In this document: positions 55,943 to 64,000 of the stretch, piece by piece
Layout: every line of letters begins with the position of its first letter
How positions within the stretch are numbered: the stretch's first letter is position 1
NCBI GenBank assembly: GCA_022774705.1
Contig: JALFLM010000005.1
Location: 26,783 to 90,782, forward strand
Length of the DNA stretch: 64,000 nt
DNA from: Lachnospiraceae bacterium
GTDB lineage: Bacteria > Bacillota > Clostridia > Lachnospirales > Lachnospiraceae
Reading direction: 5' to 3'
Notes under the pieces: generated by a model
What the model was told of the DNA's origin: nothing
The model's database searches: none
Seen by the model: the letters and a program-made list of their open reading frames with translations, nothing else
Translations under genes and position numbers: made by a program

Positions 55943-56803
55943 TTATTTCTTAATGGCATCCAGACTTGTCTGCTTGCCGCCGTAAATACCCATGGGTTCC
56001 ACATGAATTGCTGCTACAGAAACAACATGTGTACCGTTTTCCGCATTGAAATCATCCAGATAAGGCTGATGCTGGAAATAGTTGGCATCCACTTCACCCG
56101 AGTCAACCACATTGTTTGGCTGTACGTAATCTGTGTATTCAATGGTCTTCAGAGTGATATCCTTAGCTGCCAGAATTTCTTCTGCAATCTTCAGAATCTC
56201 CGCATGAGGTGCGGGAGAAGCAGCAACTGAAATCTCGGTTCCTGCCAGTGCAGCGTAATCAACTGATGCATCGTATCCGTCGCCGGGGTTATCTACTGTG
56301 CTGACAACAGCGCCATCATATTTTTCAGCAATAAAATCAGCAACCTGTTTGCTTTCCAGAGCTGCTTTCAACGCCAGAATCTTCGGTTCATTCTCATTGC
56401 CTTCCTTAACAGCCAGAATATTGCTGTATGCGGAAGAAGAACCCTCCATACCGAGGGAATCCTTCGTAGGATTCAGGCCTGCCTCAATGGCATAATTGGA
56501 GTTGATAACCGCATAATCCACATCGTCAAGAACATTGGGCAGCTGAGCCGCTTCTACTTCCTTGAACTCAAGATTGTAATCATTCTTCTCAATATCGCGG
56601 ATTGTCGCTGTAATACCCGCATCTGCCTTCAGAGTGATATAGCCCAGCTCCTGCAGAAGCAGAAGGGCACGCGCTTCATTGGTCGTATCATTAGGCACAC
56701 CGATGGTCAGGCTCTCCTTTTTACCACTGCTGCATGCGGTAAGAGATACCAGAACAAGAACTGCCGCCAGAATCATGGAAATCGTTTTCTTTAAATTTTT
56801 CAT
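55943..56803 (-). CDS. metQ: Methionine-binding lipoprotein
   Basis: 286 residues. Signal peptide with lipobox VLVSLTACSSGKKESLTIG, then the NlpA fold: LTIGVPNDTTNEARALLLLQ, GYITLKADAGITATIRDIEK and the late AAIHVEPMGIYGGKQTSLDAIKK. It captures methionine outside the membrane. First gene of the operon, with an AAAGGAG site. No S-box (SAM-I) riboswitch fits the short leader (see 56848-56877). Confidence 0.93.
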   Translation of the reverse strand: MKNLKKTISMILAAVLVLVSLTACSSGKKESLTIGVPNDTTNEARALLLLQELGYITLKADAGITATIRDIEKNDYNLEFKEVEAAQLPNVLDDVDYAVINSNYAIEAGLNPTKDSLGMEGSSSAYSNILAVKEGNENEPKILALKAALESKQVADFIAEKYDGAVVSTVDNPGDGYDASVDYAALAGTEISVAASPAPHAEILKIAEEILAAKDITLKTIEYTDYVQPNNVVDSGEVDANYFQHQPYLDDFNAENGTHVVSVAAIHVEPMGIYGGKQTSLDAIKK

Positions 56804-56847
56804 ACTCTTTCTCCTTTCGTTTCCATTCTATAAATTGATGTGCCTGT

Positions 56848-56877
56848 ATCATAGCACCATATTCCCTACCTTGTCAA
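56848..56877 (-). promoter_or_regulatory. Promoter of metQNI
   Basis: Minus strand TTGACA (56877-56872), 18-base spacer, TATGAT (56853-56848). About 40 bases remain to the metQ ATG, too few for an S-box. Confidence 0.7.
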
Positions 56878-56958
56878 TATGATTTATTTGTTTTTGGGGA
56901 ATTCATGTCTTTCTGTCCTGAAAAAAAGCCTATGAACTTTGTATAAAATCTCAGCTGC

Positions 56959-58353
56959 TTATATTGTTACATCTCCTCCCAGTATTTCTCCTGTATACAG
57001 GTCTACATTGATACAGGTTTGATCCGCAAATCCTTCATCATTTGGAAAATCAAAGGTGATTCTCCACGCCAGCCGGGTAACGGATGGCATCCGGAAATCA
57101 TCTGTGCTTTCATAAGAGGTAAACATGTAATTGGGATGGGCAATCACAAGTTCTGTACGGATTTCCGCCTGATCCGGATCTTTTTTTGTCTCACCCATCA
57201 GGGTCTTTTCTGCAATTTCCCTGGCCTGTTTTTCCGTCAGCGGTACATCCCCCTCCTTATGATCGTCCAGAAGCGGTACATAAAATGCATTGCAGAGTAC
57301 AAAATCCCCCGTTTTCGGATTGATCCCGATACGGGCTTCCTCATAAGCGTTGGTCAGATGCAGAATCTCTCCATTCATCTCCACATCCACTTTCCGGCAG
57401 AAAGAGTACATCCAGGTTTCATCATCAAATTTATTCACATACATATATTCATATCCCTGAGGATAGGGAAGTTTTTCATACCAGCCGCGGGCCGCAGCCA
57501 GCGCCTCCTCCTCACTCATCAGATTTCCCGAAATTTTTTCACTCCCGAAACAATCTGCATTGAGAAAATATCCTGTTTCCCGGTCAAATGTCACGGAAAG
57601 CCCTCCTTCTCCATCTTTCTTTGCAAATGACACCATTACTTCTTCCCGATTCCACCACTCATCTTTCTGATAACTTATTTTCATTTGAGAAGTGTCCATA
57701 TTTTCTTTATGAATCAGTTTAATAATTTCCCTGGTTTTTTCCAGAAAATACGTATCTGTCAGCGGTTCTGCCTGCGCAGGAGTTTCTTCTGTTACTTTCG
57801 TCTCTTCCGTTTCTCCTGTATGCCCTGTCTCTTCTGTATCTTCCGTTTTTCCCGTTTCCTGCAGGATATTTCCGTTAGCATCCACGTAGGCCTGCTTTCC
57901 TTCGTCCCATGTATACGAAGCGGTTTCTTTTACCTTTGTTATATCTCCCGTAAAAGTTTCAGGTGTGGGCAGCCGCCAGTTTCCATAAGATGCCGCAGCT
58001 CCTATTCCGCACAGCAGAACAAGAACAGCTGCCATGACCAAATAAACTTTTTTCCGTTTCTTTCTTCCTGTACCTGTATTTCCCTTTCTGATATCTGCGT
58101 TTTTTCTCCTGCTTTCCGCTTTAAACGACCCAGCTGCCGATTTTTCATAAAATCTGCTTCGGATTCCCTCTGTTTCCTGAAAACGCATATCCGGAGCCAG
58201 ATCATTTTCAAGTATCTCCATATGGTGCTCTATAAACTCCAGACTGTCGGTTTCCATATTTACGGTTGTCATATCAACATTTTCCATATCATCGGTTTTC
58301 ATGGTATCAATTTCCAGATTGCTCTGTTCTGCTTCTTCCCGGAAATGCTTCAT
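56959..58353 (-). CDS. Anti-sigma-factor-like membrane protein with PepSY/YcdB-like domain
   Basis: 464 residues. About 110 cytoplasmic residues, a single TM helix (KVYLVMAAVLVLLCGIGAAASY), an acidic Thr/Glu-rich linker (EDTEETGHTGETEETKVTEE) and an extracytoplasmic domain (EALAAARGWYEKLPYPQGYE; ARIGINPKTGDFVLCNAFYV) with PepSY/YcdB-type repeats. The four-base overlap with the sigma gene (ATGA) and single TM make a regulator of that sigma factor likely. No zinc HCC motif is visible in the cytoplasmic part, so the anti-sigma role is inferred. Confidence 0.75.
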   Translation of the reverse strand: MKHFREEAEQSNLEIDTMKTDDMENVDMTTVNMETDSLEFIEHHMEILENDLAPDMRFQETEGIRSRFYEKSAAGSFKAESRRKNADIRKGNTGTGRKKRKKVYLVMAAVLVLLCGIGAAASYGNWRLPTPETFTGDITKVKETASYTWDEGKQAYVDANGNILQETGKTEDTEETGHTGETEETKVTEETPAQAEPLTDTYFLEKTREIIKLIHKENMDTSQMKISYQKDEWWNREEVMVSFAKKDGEGGLSVTFDRETGYFLNADCFGSEKISGNLMSEEEALAAARGWYEKLPYPQGYEYMYVNKFDDETWMYSFCRKVDVEMNGEILHLTNAYEEARIGINPKTGDFVLCNAFYVPLLDDHKEGDVPLTEKQAREIAEKTLMGETKKDPDQAEIRTELVIAHPNYMFTSYESTDDFRMPSVTRLAWRITFDFPNDEGFADQTCINVDLYTGEILGGDVTI

Positions 58354-58979
58354 CTCATCCCCTCCAATTCTTTTCTGAGTCTTCTTTTTCCTGCTCTGAT
58401 CCGGTCATAAACTTCCTCCGCAGGCAGTTTCAGTTTTGCCGCGATCAGGGACGGTTTTATTTCATAAACCAGACGCAACATGAGTATTTCCCGGTCAGGA
58501 AAATCCTGCCGCCGGATCAGTTCCAGAATACGGGTCATATTCTGCTTTGACATGATTTCCTCCAACACCTCATCTTCACCGGATTCCGCCTCCGGTTCCC
58601 CACATCCTGCTGTTTTTAAAACCATTTTACTTCCTCCCGGGACCACTTTACCGCCTCCGAAAGCGGTCTTCGATGAGGTCATTTCTTCCAGTGAAAGATC
58701 TTTCCTGCAGCTTTTTCTCAGGAAATCAATGGCACAGCTTCTTGTTTTGACGCACAGCCATGTTTTGATGCTGCCCCGCTGCGGATCAAACCGGGCAGGA
58801 TCTTCCCACAGTGCCAGAAACACATCGGACAGGATATCCTCCACATCCTCCCGGTTTCCCGTACCGTTTAAAATCCCGGCTGCAATCACCCAGAGAAGCC
58901 GGCTGTACTGCTCCATCAGGTACTCATACACGGCCGGATCCCGCTTCTGAATTCCTTTATTTACATCATCAGGTTTCAT
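58350..58979 (-). CDS. ECF-like sigma-70 family factor
   Basis: 209 residues. Region 2 lies in YSRLLWVIAAGILNGTGNRE followed by DVEDILSDVFLALWEDPARF, and RGSIKTWLCVKTRSCAIDFL, and region 4 in EIKPSLIAAKLKLPAEEVYD. A Gly/Ser/Lys-rich insert (SSKTAFGGGKVVPGGSK) separates the two. It would direct RNA polymerase to a small regulon, held by the membrane protein next to it. The operon's own target promoter could not be fixed from this window. Confidence 0.85.
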   Translation of the reverse strand: MKPDDVNKGIQKRDPAVYEYLMEQYSRLLWVIAAGILNGTGNREDVEDILSDVFLALWEDPARFDPQRGSIKTWLCVKTRSCAIDFLRKSCRKDLSLEEMTSSKTAFGGGKVVPGGSKMVLKTAGCGEPEAESGEDEVLEEIMSKQNMTRILELIRRQDFPDREILMLRLVYEIKPSLIAAKLKLPAEEVYDRIRAGKRRLRKELEGMR

Positions 58980-59131
58980 AATTACCTCTTTTCTTCAGGT
59001 TCAACAGCATGAACCGTACTTATATAACGTCGCGACCTTATATCTACTATACGATACAGAAAATGATTTTGGAATTTTCCATCTGAAATTTTACTGAAAA
59101 TTCCGAAAATCCTCCGTGCTTTATTTCGTAC

Positions 59132-59160
59132 TTGGCATTTTCTCTGTTCCATGTTATAAT
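59132..59160 (+). promoter_or_regulatory. Promoter of the riboswitch/MATE transcript
   Basis: TTGGCA (59132-59137), 17-base spacer, TATAAT (59155-59160). The leader to the MATE ATG is about 190 bases. Confidence 0.8.
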
Positions 59161-59179
59161 TTTTGTCACATAAATAATT

Positions 59180-59312
59180 ACAGGTATATTCCTGCCGCCG
59201 GGTAGGATGAGAACGTCGGTTTTCGTGTCGATAGGCCCTAGTATGCTTTTAACCAATTCGTGTAAGGCATACCAGAAGATACGAAATACCGGCGTTTTTT
59301 CAGGCCGGCAGA
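59180..59312 (+). promoter_or_regulatory. Probable guanidine-IV (mepA-type) riboswitch
   Basis: The leader contains GGGTAGGATGAGAACG (about 59200-59215) and, in another loop, GATAGGCCCTAGTATGC (about 59229-59246), whose TAGG/CCTA segments can pair as a kissing interaction. A hairpin GTATGCTTTT / AAGGCATAC follows, then GGCG and six T (59295-59300). This layout before a MATE gene matches what I recall of guanidine-IV (mepA) RNAs in Clostridia. I could not check the covariance model, so the class is probable, not proven; a U-run shows transcriptional control. Confidence 0.72.
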
Positions 59313-59359
59313 ATGATTATTCGTTCTGAATGCTTTTTGATTCTGAAGAGGAGGTTGTC

Positions 59360-60751
59360 ATGGGAAATTCGAGTTGTTTCAGGGATTTTGCAAAATATTC
59401 TTCATTAAATGTTCTGGGGATGATCGGCCTTTCCTGTTATATCCTGGCAGATACTTTTTTTATCGCCAACGGACTGGGAGCGAACGGGCTGGCTGCCCTG
59501 AATCTGGCGATTCCCATTTACAGTCTTGTATACGGAAGTGGTCTGATGCTGGGAATGGGCGGCGCTACCAGATATGCCGTCTCCGGCGGACGGGACAAAA
59601 GCGGAAAGGATACGAAAAATGCAGAAAACACAAAAAATCCGGTGAAGGTAAATAATCCAGCTCCTGCAAACAATACCAAAAACAGGCTGACCGATGTAAT
59701 TTTTACCAATACGATTTACGCTGCTGCGGTTCTGGCACTGATTTTTATTGTGACGGGCATGTTTCTGTCCGGTCCTATTGCCCGGCTTCTGGGGGCGGAT
59801 GCGGAAATTTTTGAGATGACGAAAACCTATATTCATGTGGTTTTCCTGTTTTCACCGGCTTTTATCATGAACAATATTCTCATCTGCTTTGTGCGCAATG
59901 ACGGTGCTCCGAAGCTGGTCATGCTCGCCATGCTCATGGGAAGCTTTTTCAACATTGTGTTTGATTATATTTTTATCTTCCCTCTGCAGATGGGAATTCT
60001 GGGCGCTGTGCTGGCTACGGGCTTTTCACCGGTTGTGGGCATGCTGATTCTGTCGCTGCACCTGATCCGCAGAAAAAACCGGTTCCATCTTGTCAGAACC
60101 GGTCCACGTTTTTCCATTATTACATCGATTTTCTCTTTGGGTCTGCCCACACTGGTTACTGAACTTTCCTCAGGCATCGTAATCATTGTGTTCAATATCA
60201 TCATTCTGGGGCTGGAGGGCAATACCGGCGTGGCTGCCTACGGTGTGGTGGCCAACATTTCTCTGGTGGCTGCTTCCATCTACACGGGAATGGCGCAGGG
60301 TGTACAGCCGCTGATCAGCCGGGCTTTCGGACGAGGCGATCAGAGTACCATTCGACAGGTGCTGCGGTACGCACTGGTTACGGTACTGGTTCTCTCCTGC
60401 CTGATTTATGCCATGGTATTTATTTTCACCGGGCCGATTGTGCAGGCATTCAACAGCGAAAGCGATCCCCTGCTGCGGGAAATCGCCATAAACGGCATGA
60501 AGCTGTACTTCACAGCCGCTTTCTTTATGGGCTTCAATACGATTATCTCCGTCTTTTTCACATCTGTAGAAAAAGCAGCGCCGGCCCAGCTGATTTCCCT
60601 GCTGCGGGGCCTGTTTGTCATCATTCCCACTGCATTCATCATGTCGGAGCTGTTCGGCATCACTGGAGTATGGCTGGCATTTCCGGTGACGGAAATGATC
60701 GTAGCTGCAGCCGGCGCGGTGATTTACATGGGGATGAAGAAACAGCTGTAA
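59360..60751 (+). CDS. MATE-family efflux transporter (MepA-like)
   Basis: 463 residues, twelve membrane helices, cation-driven drug/organic cation exporter. The ATG at 59360 has GAGGAGG just upstream; the 59330 start is rejected. ADTFFIANGLGANGLAALNL, LMLGMGGATRYAVSGGRDK and ITSIFSLGLPTLVTELSSGI are MepA/MATE features. A hydrophilic Lys/Asn/Pro-rich insert (KSGKDTKNAENTKNPVKVNN) lengthens the loop between helices 2 and 3, unusual for this family. Under the probable guanidine riboswitch it would export guanidinium-type compounds. Confidence 0.9.
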   Translation: MGNSSCFRDFAKYSSLNVLGMIGLSCYILADTFFIANGLGANGLAALNLAIPIYSLVYGSGLMLGMGGATRYAVSGGRDKSGKDTKNAENTKNPVKVNNPAPANNTKNRLTDVIFTNTIYAAAVLALIFIVTGMFLSGPIARLLGADAEIFEMTKTYIHVVFLFSPAFIMNNILICFVRNDGAPKLVMLAMLMGSFFNIVFDYIFIFPLQMGILGAVLATGFSPVVGMLILSLHLIRRKNRFHLVRTGPRFSIITSIFSLGLPTLVTELSSGIVIIVFNIIILGLEGNTGVAAYGVVANISLVAASIYTGMAQGVQPLISRAFGRGDQSTIRQVLRYALVTVLVLSCLIYAMVFIFTGPIVQAFNSESDPLLREIAINGMKLYFTAAFFMGFNTIISVFFTSVEKAAPAQLISLLRGLFVIIPTAFIMSELFGITGVWLAFPVTEMIVAAAGAVIYMGMKKQL

Positions 60752-60882
60752 ATAACAATATTGCTATTTTGCTTATTTCGCATTCACTTTGCTTATTTGT
60801 TTGTTTATTTTGCATTTAGTTCGTCTATTTGTTTACTCTTTTCACTTTTTCTTAGTTTAAACGCAAAAACAAACAAACTGCT
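60752..60882. repeat. T-rich low-complexity spacer
   Basis: About 130 bases with repeated TTGCTTATTT/TTTGCATT/TTGTTTA units between the MATE gene and a truncated gene. It looks like a junction left by deletion or insertion; no promoter or gene was found. Confidence 0.5.
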
Positions 60883-61902
60883 TTGCTTGTAATTTGGCTT
60901 ACCGCCTATATTCTGGAACGAAAAAGCCGAAAACCTCAGTTTTCTCTGCTGGATGATAATACAATATATGAAATGCTGAATCTTTCCAGAAACCACATAC
61001 CAACACTGGCTTCCATCATGAATTTCGGCATTTATCCGCAGGGACTGTTCCCGCAGCTTTGTATCACTGCCATCTCCGTTCCCGGTTATGAAATCGGCGA
61101 TATCGGTACTTCGGATGAGCGTTTTACAGACAACAGGAGAATTGAAGGAACGCTTTCCGAAATGCTTGATGCAGCTTTGATTTTCTGCAGAAACAATATG
61201 AAAACAGGTACTTTTATCGACCCTCAGACCGGTAAGCGGACCGACCGGACAGAATATCCTGTTAAAGCTATCAGAGAAGCTGTTTTAAATGCTTTGATTC
61301 ACCGGGATTACAGTGTTCACACGGAAGGAACACCCATACAGATTAATTTTTTCAAAGACCGGCTGGAAATCCACAGTCCCGGTAATCTCTACGGACGCAT
61401 GACTGTAGAACAGCTAGGACATGCACGGCCCGACCTGCGAAATCCTGCTCTGGCTACCATGGCGGAAAATCTTCTTCAAGCAGAAAACCGTTACTCCGGT
61501 ATTCCCACGATCCGGCGTGAAATGAAAGCATCAGGTCTTCCTGAACCGGTATTTGAAAACCGCAGAAATGAATTTGTTGTTACTTTATATAACGGAACGG
61601 AATACAATCCGCCCCAAGACAGTCCTGCCGTAAGTCACAAAGCCGGAAATCAGCCGGAAAATCCCGATTCCGGCCTAGCAGCTCATGCAGATGCATCCGA
61701 CAGAATGAAAGAACTTCTTGAATACTGCCGGACTCCCCGCAGCCGTAAAGAAATTGCAGATTTTCTGAATATCAAAACTACCTTTTACGTAACAGCCAAT
61801 TACATTAATCCGCTGCTGGAGAAAGGATTTCTTCAGATGACAATTCCGGACAGGCCCAAAAGCAGGCTGCAGAAATATTATACTGTAGAAAAATCAATGT
61901 AA
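60883..61902 (+). pseudogene. N-terminally truncated AlbA_2/HATPase-type regulator
   Basis: The 339-residue ORF begins at a TTG with no ribosome site and a low-complexity upstream. It carries the C-terminal ATPase-like part of the Schlafen AlbA_2 'putative DNA-binding' family (TEYPVKAIREAVLNALIHRD, EIHSPGNLYGRMTVEQLGHA) and a winged-helix tail (RSRKEIADFLNIKTTFYVT). The expected N-terminal AlbA_2 domain (about 150 residues) is missing. Probably a degraded accessory gene, although translation from an internal start such as MLNLSRNHIP cannot be ruled out. Confidence 0.7.
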
Positions 61903-61923
61903 AAAACACCATAGGAAAAGCAC

Positions 61924-61964
61924 AAAAACGCCCGCCGCATCGGTCATACCCCATGCGGCGGGCA
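61924..61964 (-). terminator. Terminator of the por operon
   Basis: On the minus strand GCCCGCCGCAT pairs with ATGCGGCGGGC, then GTTTTTG. About 35 bases after the porB stop. Confidence 0.88.
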
Positions 61965-61998
61965 TTCTTATCCACAGAATTCTATAATTTATTTCGTG

Positions 61999-62928
61999 TT
62001 ATTCACATTTCTTCAGCAGGTCTTCCCATCTTCTGTCAACTTCCTTCTGGAATTCTTCGATGAGGTATTCATTTTCCTTCTTGAAGAGGTGTTTGAAGCG
62101 GCCCTGTTTTACCAGCCAATCTTCGATGGGCAGCTTCTGCTTGGGTGTATAGTTCAGTACCCATTTGCCTTCGATGACTTCAAATAAGGGCCAGTAGCAG
62201 GTTTCCACACCGAGACGGCAGATTTCCATGATGTCGGGTGTGTTGTATCTCCAGCCTCTGGGGCAGGGTGCCATGATGTTCAGGAAGGCTGCGCCGGGGG
62301 TGTAGATGGCTTTTTCTGCTTTGGTGTGCAGGTCCTTGAAGTTTCTGGTAAATGTGGTCTGTGCCACATAGGGGATGTCATGGGCTGCGATAACCTGTGC
62401 CAGATCCTTGCGGTTCTGAGGCTTGCCGTTTGACTGGGAGCCTACAGGTGTTGTGGTGGTATCCGCATACATGGGTGTTGCGGAGGAACGCTGAATACCT
62501 GTGTTCATATATGCGCCGTTGTCGTAGCATACATAAACCATGTCATGATTTCTTTCCATGGCGCCGGACAGGGACTGCAGACCGATATCGTAGGTACCGC
62601 CGTCGCCGCCGAAGGTGATGAATTTGTAGGTTTCATCCAGTTTGCCCTTGCGGCGGAGTGCTTTGTAGGCACCTTCCACACCGCTCATGGTTGCGCCGGC
62701 ATTTTCAAATGCATTGTGAATGTAGCTGTCCTGATATGCCACATAGGGATACATGAAGGTGGATACCTCCAGACAGCCGGTTGCGTTGCCGATTACGGCC
62801 TTGTCGCCTTCATGCAGAGCACGCAGTACGTTTCTTACAGCGATGGTACCGCCGCAGCCTGCACACATTCTATGGCCCGGAGCAAGACGCTCAGGACGAT
62901 TCATTACTTCTTTAAAATTGTAGCTCAT
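61999..62928 (-). CDS. porB: Pyruvate (2-oxoacid):ferredoxin oxidoreductase beta subunit
   Basis: 309 residues. Binds thiamine pyrophosphate: CAGCGGTIAVRNVLRAL supplies Fe-S cysteines and GGDGGTYDIGLQSLSGAMER is the TPP motif, with NGAYMNTGIQRSSATP next. With PorA it converts pyruvate plus CoA to acetyl-CoA, CO2 and reduced ferredoxin. The subunit split and the early CAGCGG place it in the multi-subunit Por/Kor group rather than the one-chain enzyme of other clostridia. AGGAGG site; 15 bases after porA. Confidence 0.92.
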   Translation of the reverse strand: MSYNFKEVMNRPERLAPGHRMCAGCGGTIAVRNVLRALHEGDKAVIGNATGCLEVSTFMYPYVAYQDSYIHNAFENAGATMSGVEGAYKALRRKGKLDETYKFITFGGDGGTYDIGLQSLSGAMERNHDMVYVCYDNGAYMNTGIQRSSATPMYADTTTTPVGSQSNGKPQNRKDLAQVIAAHDIPYVAQTTFTRNFKDLHTKAEKAIYTPGAAFLNIMAPCPRGWRYNTPDIMEICRLGVETCYWPLFEVIEGKWVLNYTPKQKLPIEDWLVKQGRFKHLFKKENEYLIEEFQKEVDRRWEDLLKKCE

Positions 62929-62943
62929 TGCATTTCCTCCTGA

Positions 62944-64000
62944 TTACTCTCTTAAGCCCATATAACGGTATGCGCTGTCAGTACCTTCCGCAGCCACTTT
63001 TTCCAGCTCTGCAAATACTTCCTCGATGTGTTCCACACGGACATCACGGCCGCCGAGACCGTATACATAATTAACAGCTTCACAGTTGATCTTTGCACGG
63101 AACAGTGCTGCCATAACTTCAGCGCCGACGGGGCCGCCGTGGTCGTTGTAGCTTTCGGTACGGTCCATAAGAGCAACTGCCTTAACATTCTTAAGAGCCT
63201 GCGCGATTTCCTCAGCAGGGAAAGGACGGAACATACGGATCTTGATCAAGCCCACTTTTTTGCCTTCTGCGCGAAGTCTGTCAACGGCATCCTTTGCGGT
63301 ACCGGCAGCGGATCCGATCAGTACCATGGCGTATTCTGCATCTTCCATCTGATATTCTTCAAACCAGCCGTACTGTCTGCCGGTAATCTGTGCAAATTCA
63401 TCTGCAACTTCTTTGATGACACGTTTTGCGTTGTGCAGTCCTTCTGCCTGTGCACGTTTTGCCTCCATATAGAAATTGCTTACGGAGTAGGGGCCTACGG
63501 CCATTGTTTCCTGAGGATTCAGCATGTAGTGCTCAGGATGATATTCACCCACAAAATTCTTAACCTCTTCATCTTCCATCAGAATAATATTTTCCACTGC
63601 GTGGCTGGTGATGAAGCCGTCCTGACAGATCATGATGGGAAGCCGTACATCTTTATGCTCTGCAATGCGGAAAGCCTGAACCATATTGTCGTAAGCTTCC
63701 TGATTGTTTTCTGCATAAATCTGAATCCATCCTGCATCTCTTGCACCCATGGAATCAGAATGATCACAGTTGATGTTGATGGGGCCTGACAGGGCACGGT
63801 TTACCAGTGCCAGAGCGATAGGCAGACGATTGGAGGCTGCGATGTATAATTCTTCCCACATTAAAGCCATACCACAGGAAGAAGTTGCGGACAGGGTTCT
63901 TGCGCCTGCTGCTTCCGCACCGATTGCGGCACTCATGGCACTGTGTTCGGATTCAACAGGGATAAACTCCGTATCCACCTGACCGTTTGCCACGAATTTT
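62944..64000 (-). CDS. porA: 2-oxoacid:ferredoxin oxidoreductase alpha subunit, N terminus beyond the window
   Basis: The reading frame is open to base 64000; the track's start at 63993 is an internal GTG, so at least 352 residues are visible and the N terminus (usually about 40 more) is missing. VDTEFIPVESEHSAMSAAIG, ATSSCGMALMWEELYIAASN and FRPFPAEEIAQALKNVKAVA are PorA signatures. It pairs with porB downstream. The upstream part, probably porG/porD and the PorA start, lies off the right edge. Confidence 0.92.
   Translation of the reverse strand, partial: KFVANGQVDTEFIPVESEHSAMSAAIGAEAAGARTLSATSSCGMALMWEELYIAASNRLPIALALVNRALSGPININCDHSDSMGARDAGWIQIYAENNQEAYDNMVQAFRIAEHKDVRLPIMICQDGFITSHAVENIILMEDEEVKNFVGEYHPEHYMLNPQETMAVGPYSVSNFYMEAKRAQAEGLHNAKRVIKEVADEFAQITGRQYGWFEEYQMEDAEYAMVLIGSAAGTAKDAVDRLRAEGKKVGLIKIRMFRPFPAEEIAQALKNVKAVALMDRTESYNDHGGPVGAEVMAALFRAKINCEAVNYVYGLGGRDVRVEHIEEVFAELEKVAAEGTDSAYRYMGLRE

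Overview
The window looks like a chromosomal segment of a strictly anaerobic, spore-forming member of the Clostridia, most likely Lachnospiraceae. The evidence is a trimeric bifurcating-type [FeFe] hydrogenase, a pyruvate:ferredoxin oxidoreductase-type enzyme, rubrerythrin with a PerR-like regulator, sporulation proteins (SipL-like, CotS-like, YtvI-like), T-box control of proS, short archaeal-type ProRS, and strong Firmicutes-style AGGAGG ribosome binding sites. Base composition is moderate with AT-rich intergenic regions. No phage, transposase, CRISPR array, rRNA or tRNA was seen. This is core-like chromosome with a few degraded or accessory inserts.

Layout. 1-449: 5' part of glgC, reading leftward. 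948-2339: asnS, followed immediately by about 540 bases of dense inverted repeats with no credible gene. 2966-4487: peroxide/oxygen-defence cluster (PerR-like regulator, rubrerythrin, desulforedoxin-like protein); the first two genes share a 21-bp operator. 4712-12245: hydABC hydrogenase operon on the minus strand, diverging from a sensory hydrogenase-like PAS protein and a PP2C/SpoIIE-type phosphatase on the plus strand. 12226-16056: minus-strand operon with cysteine desulfurase, double-cubane-cluster/CoA-dehydratase-like protein, DUF3343 carrier, ATP-dependent activase and a GIY-YIG protein. 16455-18513: SipL-like protein and a lipoprotein. 18664-30512: HD-DUF2284 fusion, membrane-bound XRE regulator, phosphoglucomutase, CotS-like kinase fold, CCA-adding enzyme, a dead Uma2 gene, proS with its T-box, YtvI, and a small XRE/membrane pair. 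30617-40016: two-component system, ECF S component, P1 peptidase, and an RND-type exporter with its TetR regulator and a perfect palindromic operator. 40219-53916: nicotinamidase-like protein, HD-HAD fusion, cupin, orphan peptide-binding lipoprotein, LTA-synthase-like protein, PF06541 membrane protein, ParB-like/BMP fusion, phosphoesterase, aroE, TPR protein. 54206-64000: metNIQ, sigma/anti-sigma pair, a MATE exporter behind a probable guanidine-IV riboswitch, a truncated ATPase-like regulator, and porB plus partial porA.

How the genes fit together. PorAB makes reduced ferredoxin; HydABC can oxidise ferredoxin and NADH together to make H2. The divergent PAS hydrogenase-like protein probably senses H2 or redox state and passes it to the adjacent phosphatase. 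The desulfurase, DUF3343, double-cubane and activase genes look like one Fe-S/sulfur-dependent low-potential reductase unit.

The observations I consider most worth following are the tandem large palindromes after asnS (2337-2875), the double-cubane sulfur locus, the hydrogenase sensor pair, the cytoplasmic ParB-like/BMP fusion, the RND exporter with a built-in coiled-coil, and the riboswitch-controlled MATE gene. All assignments come from reading the sequence; no database search was possible.
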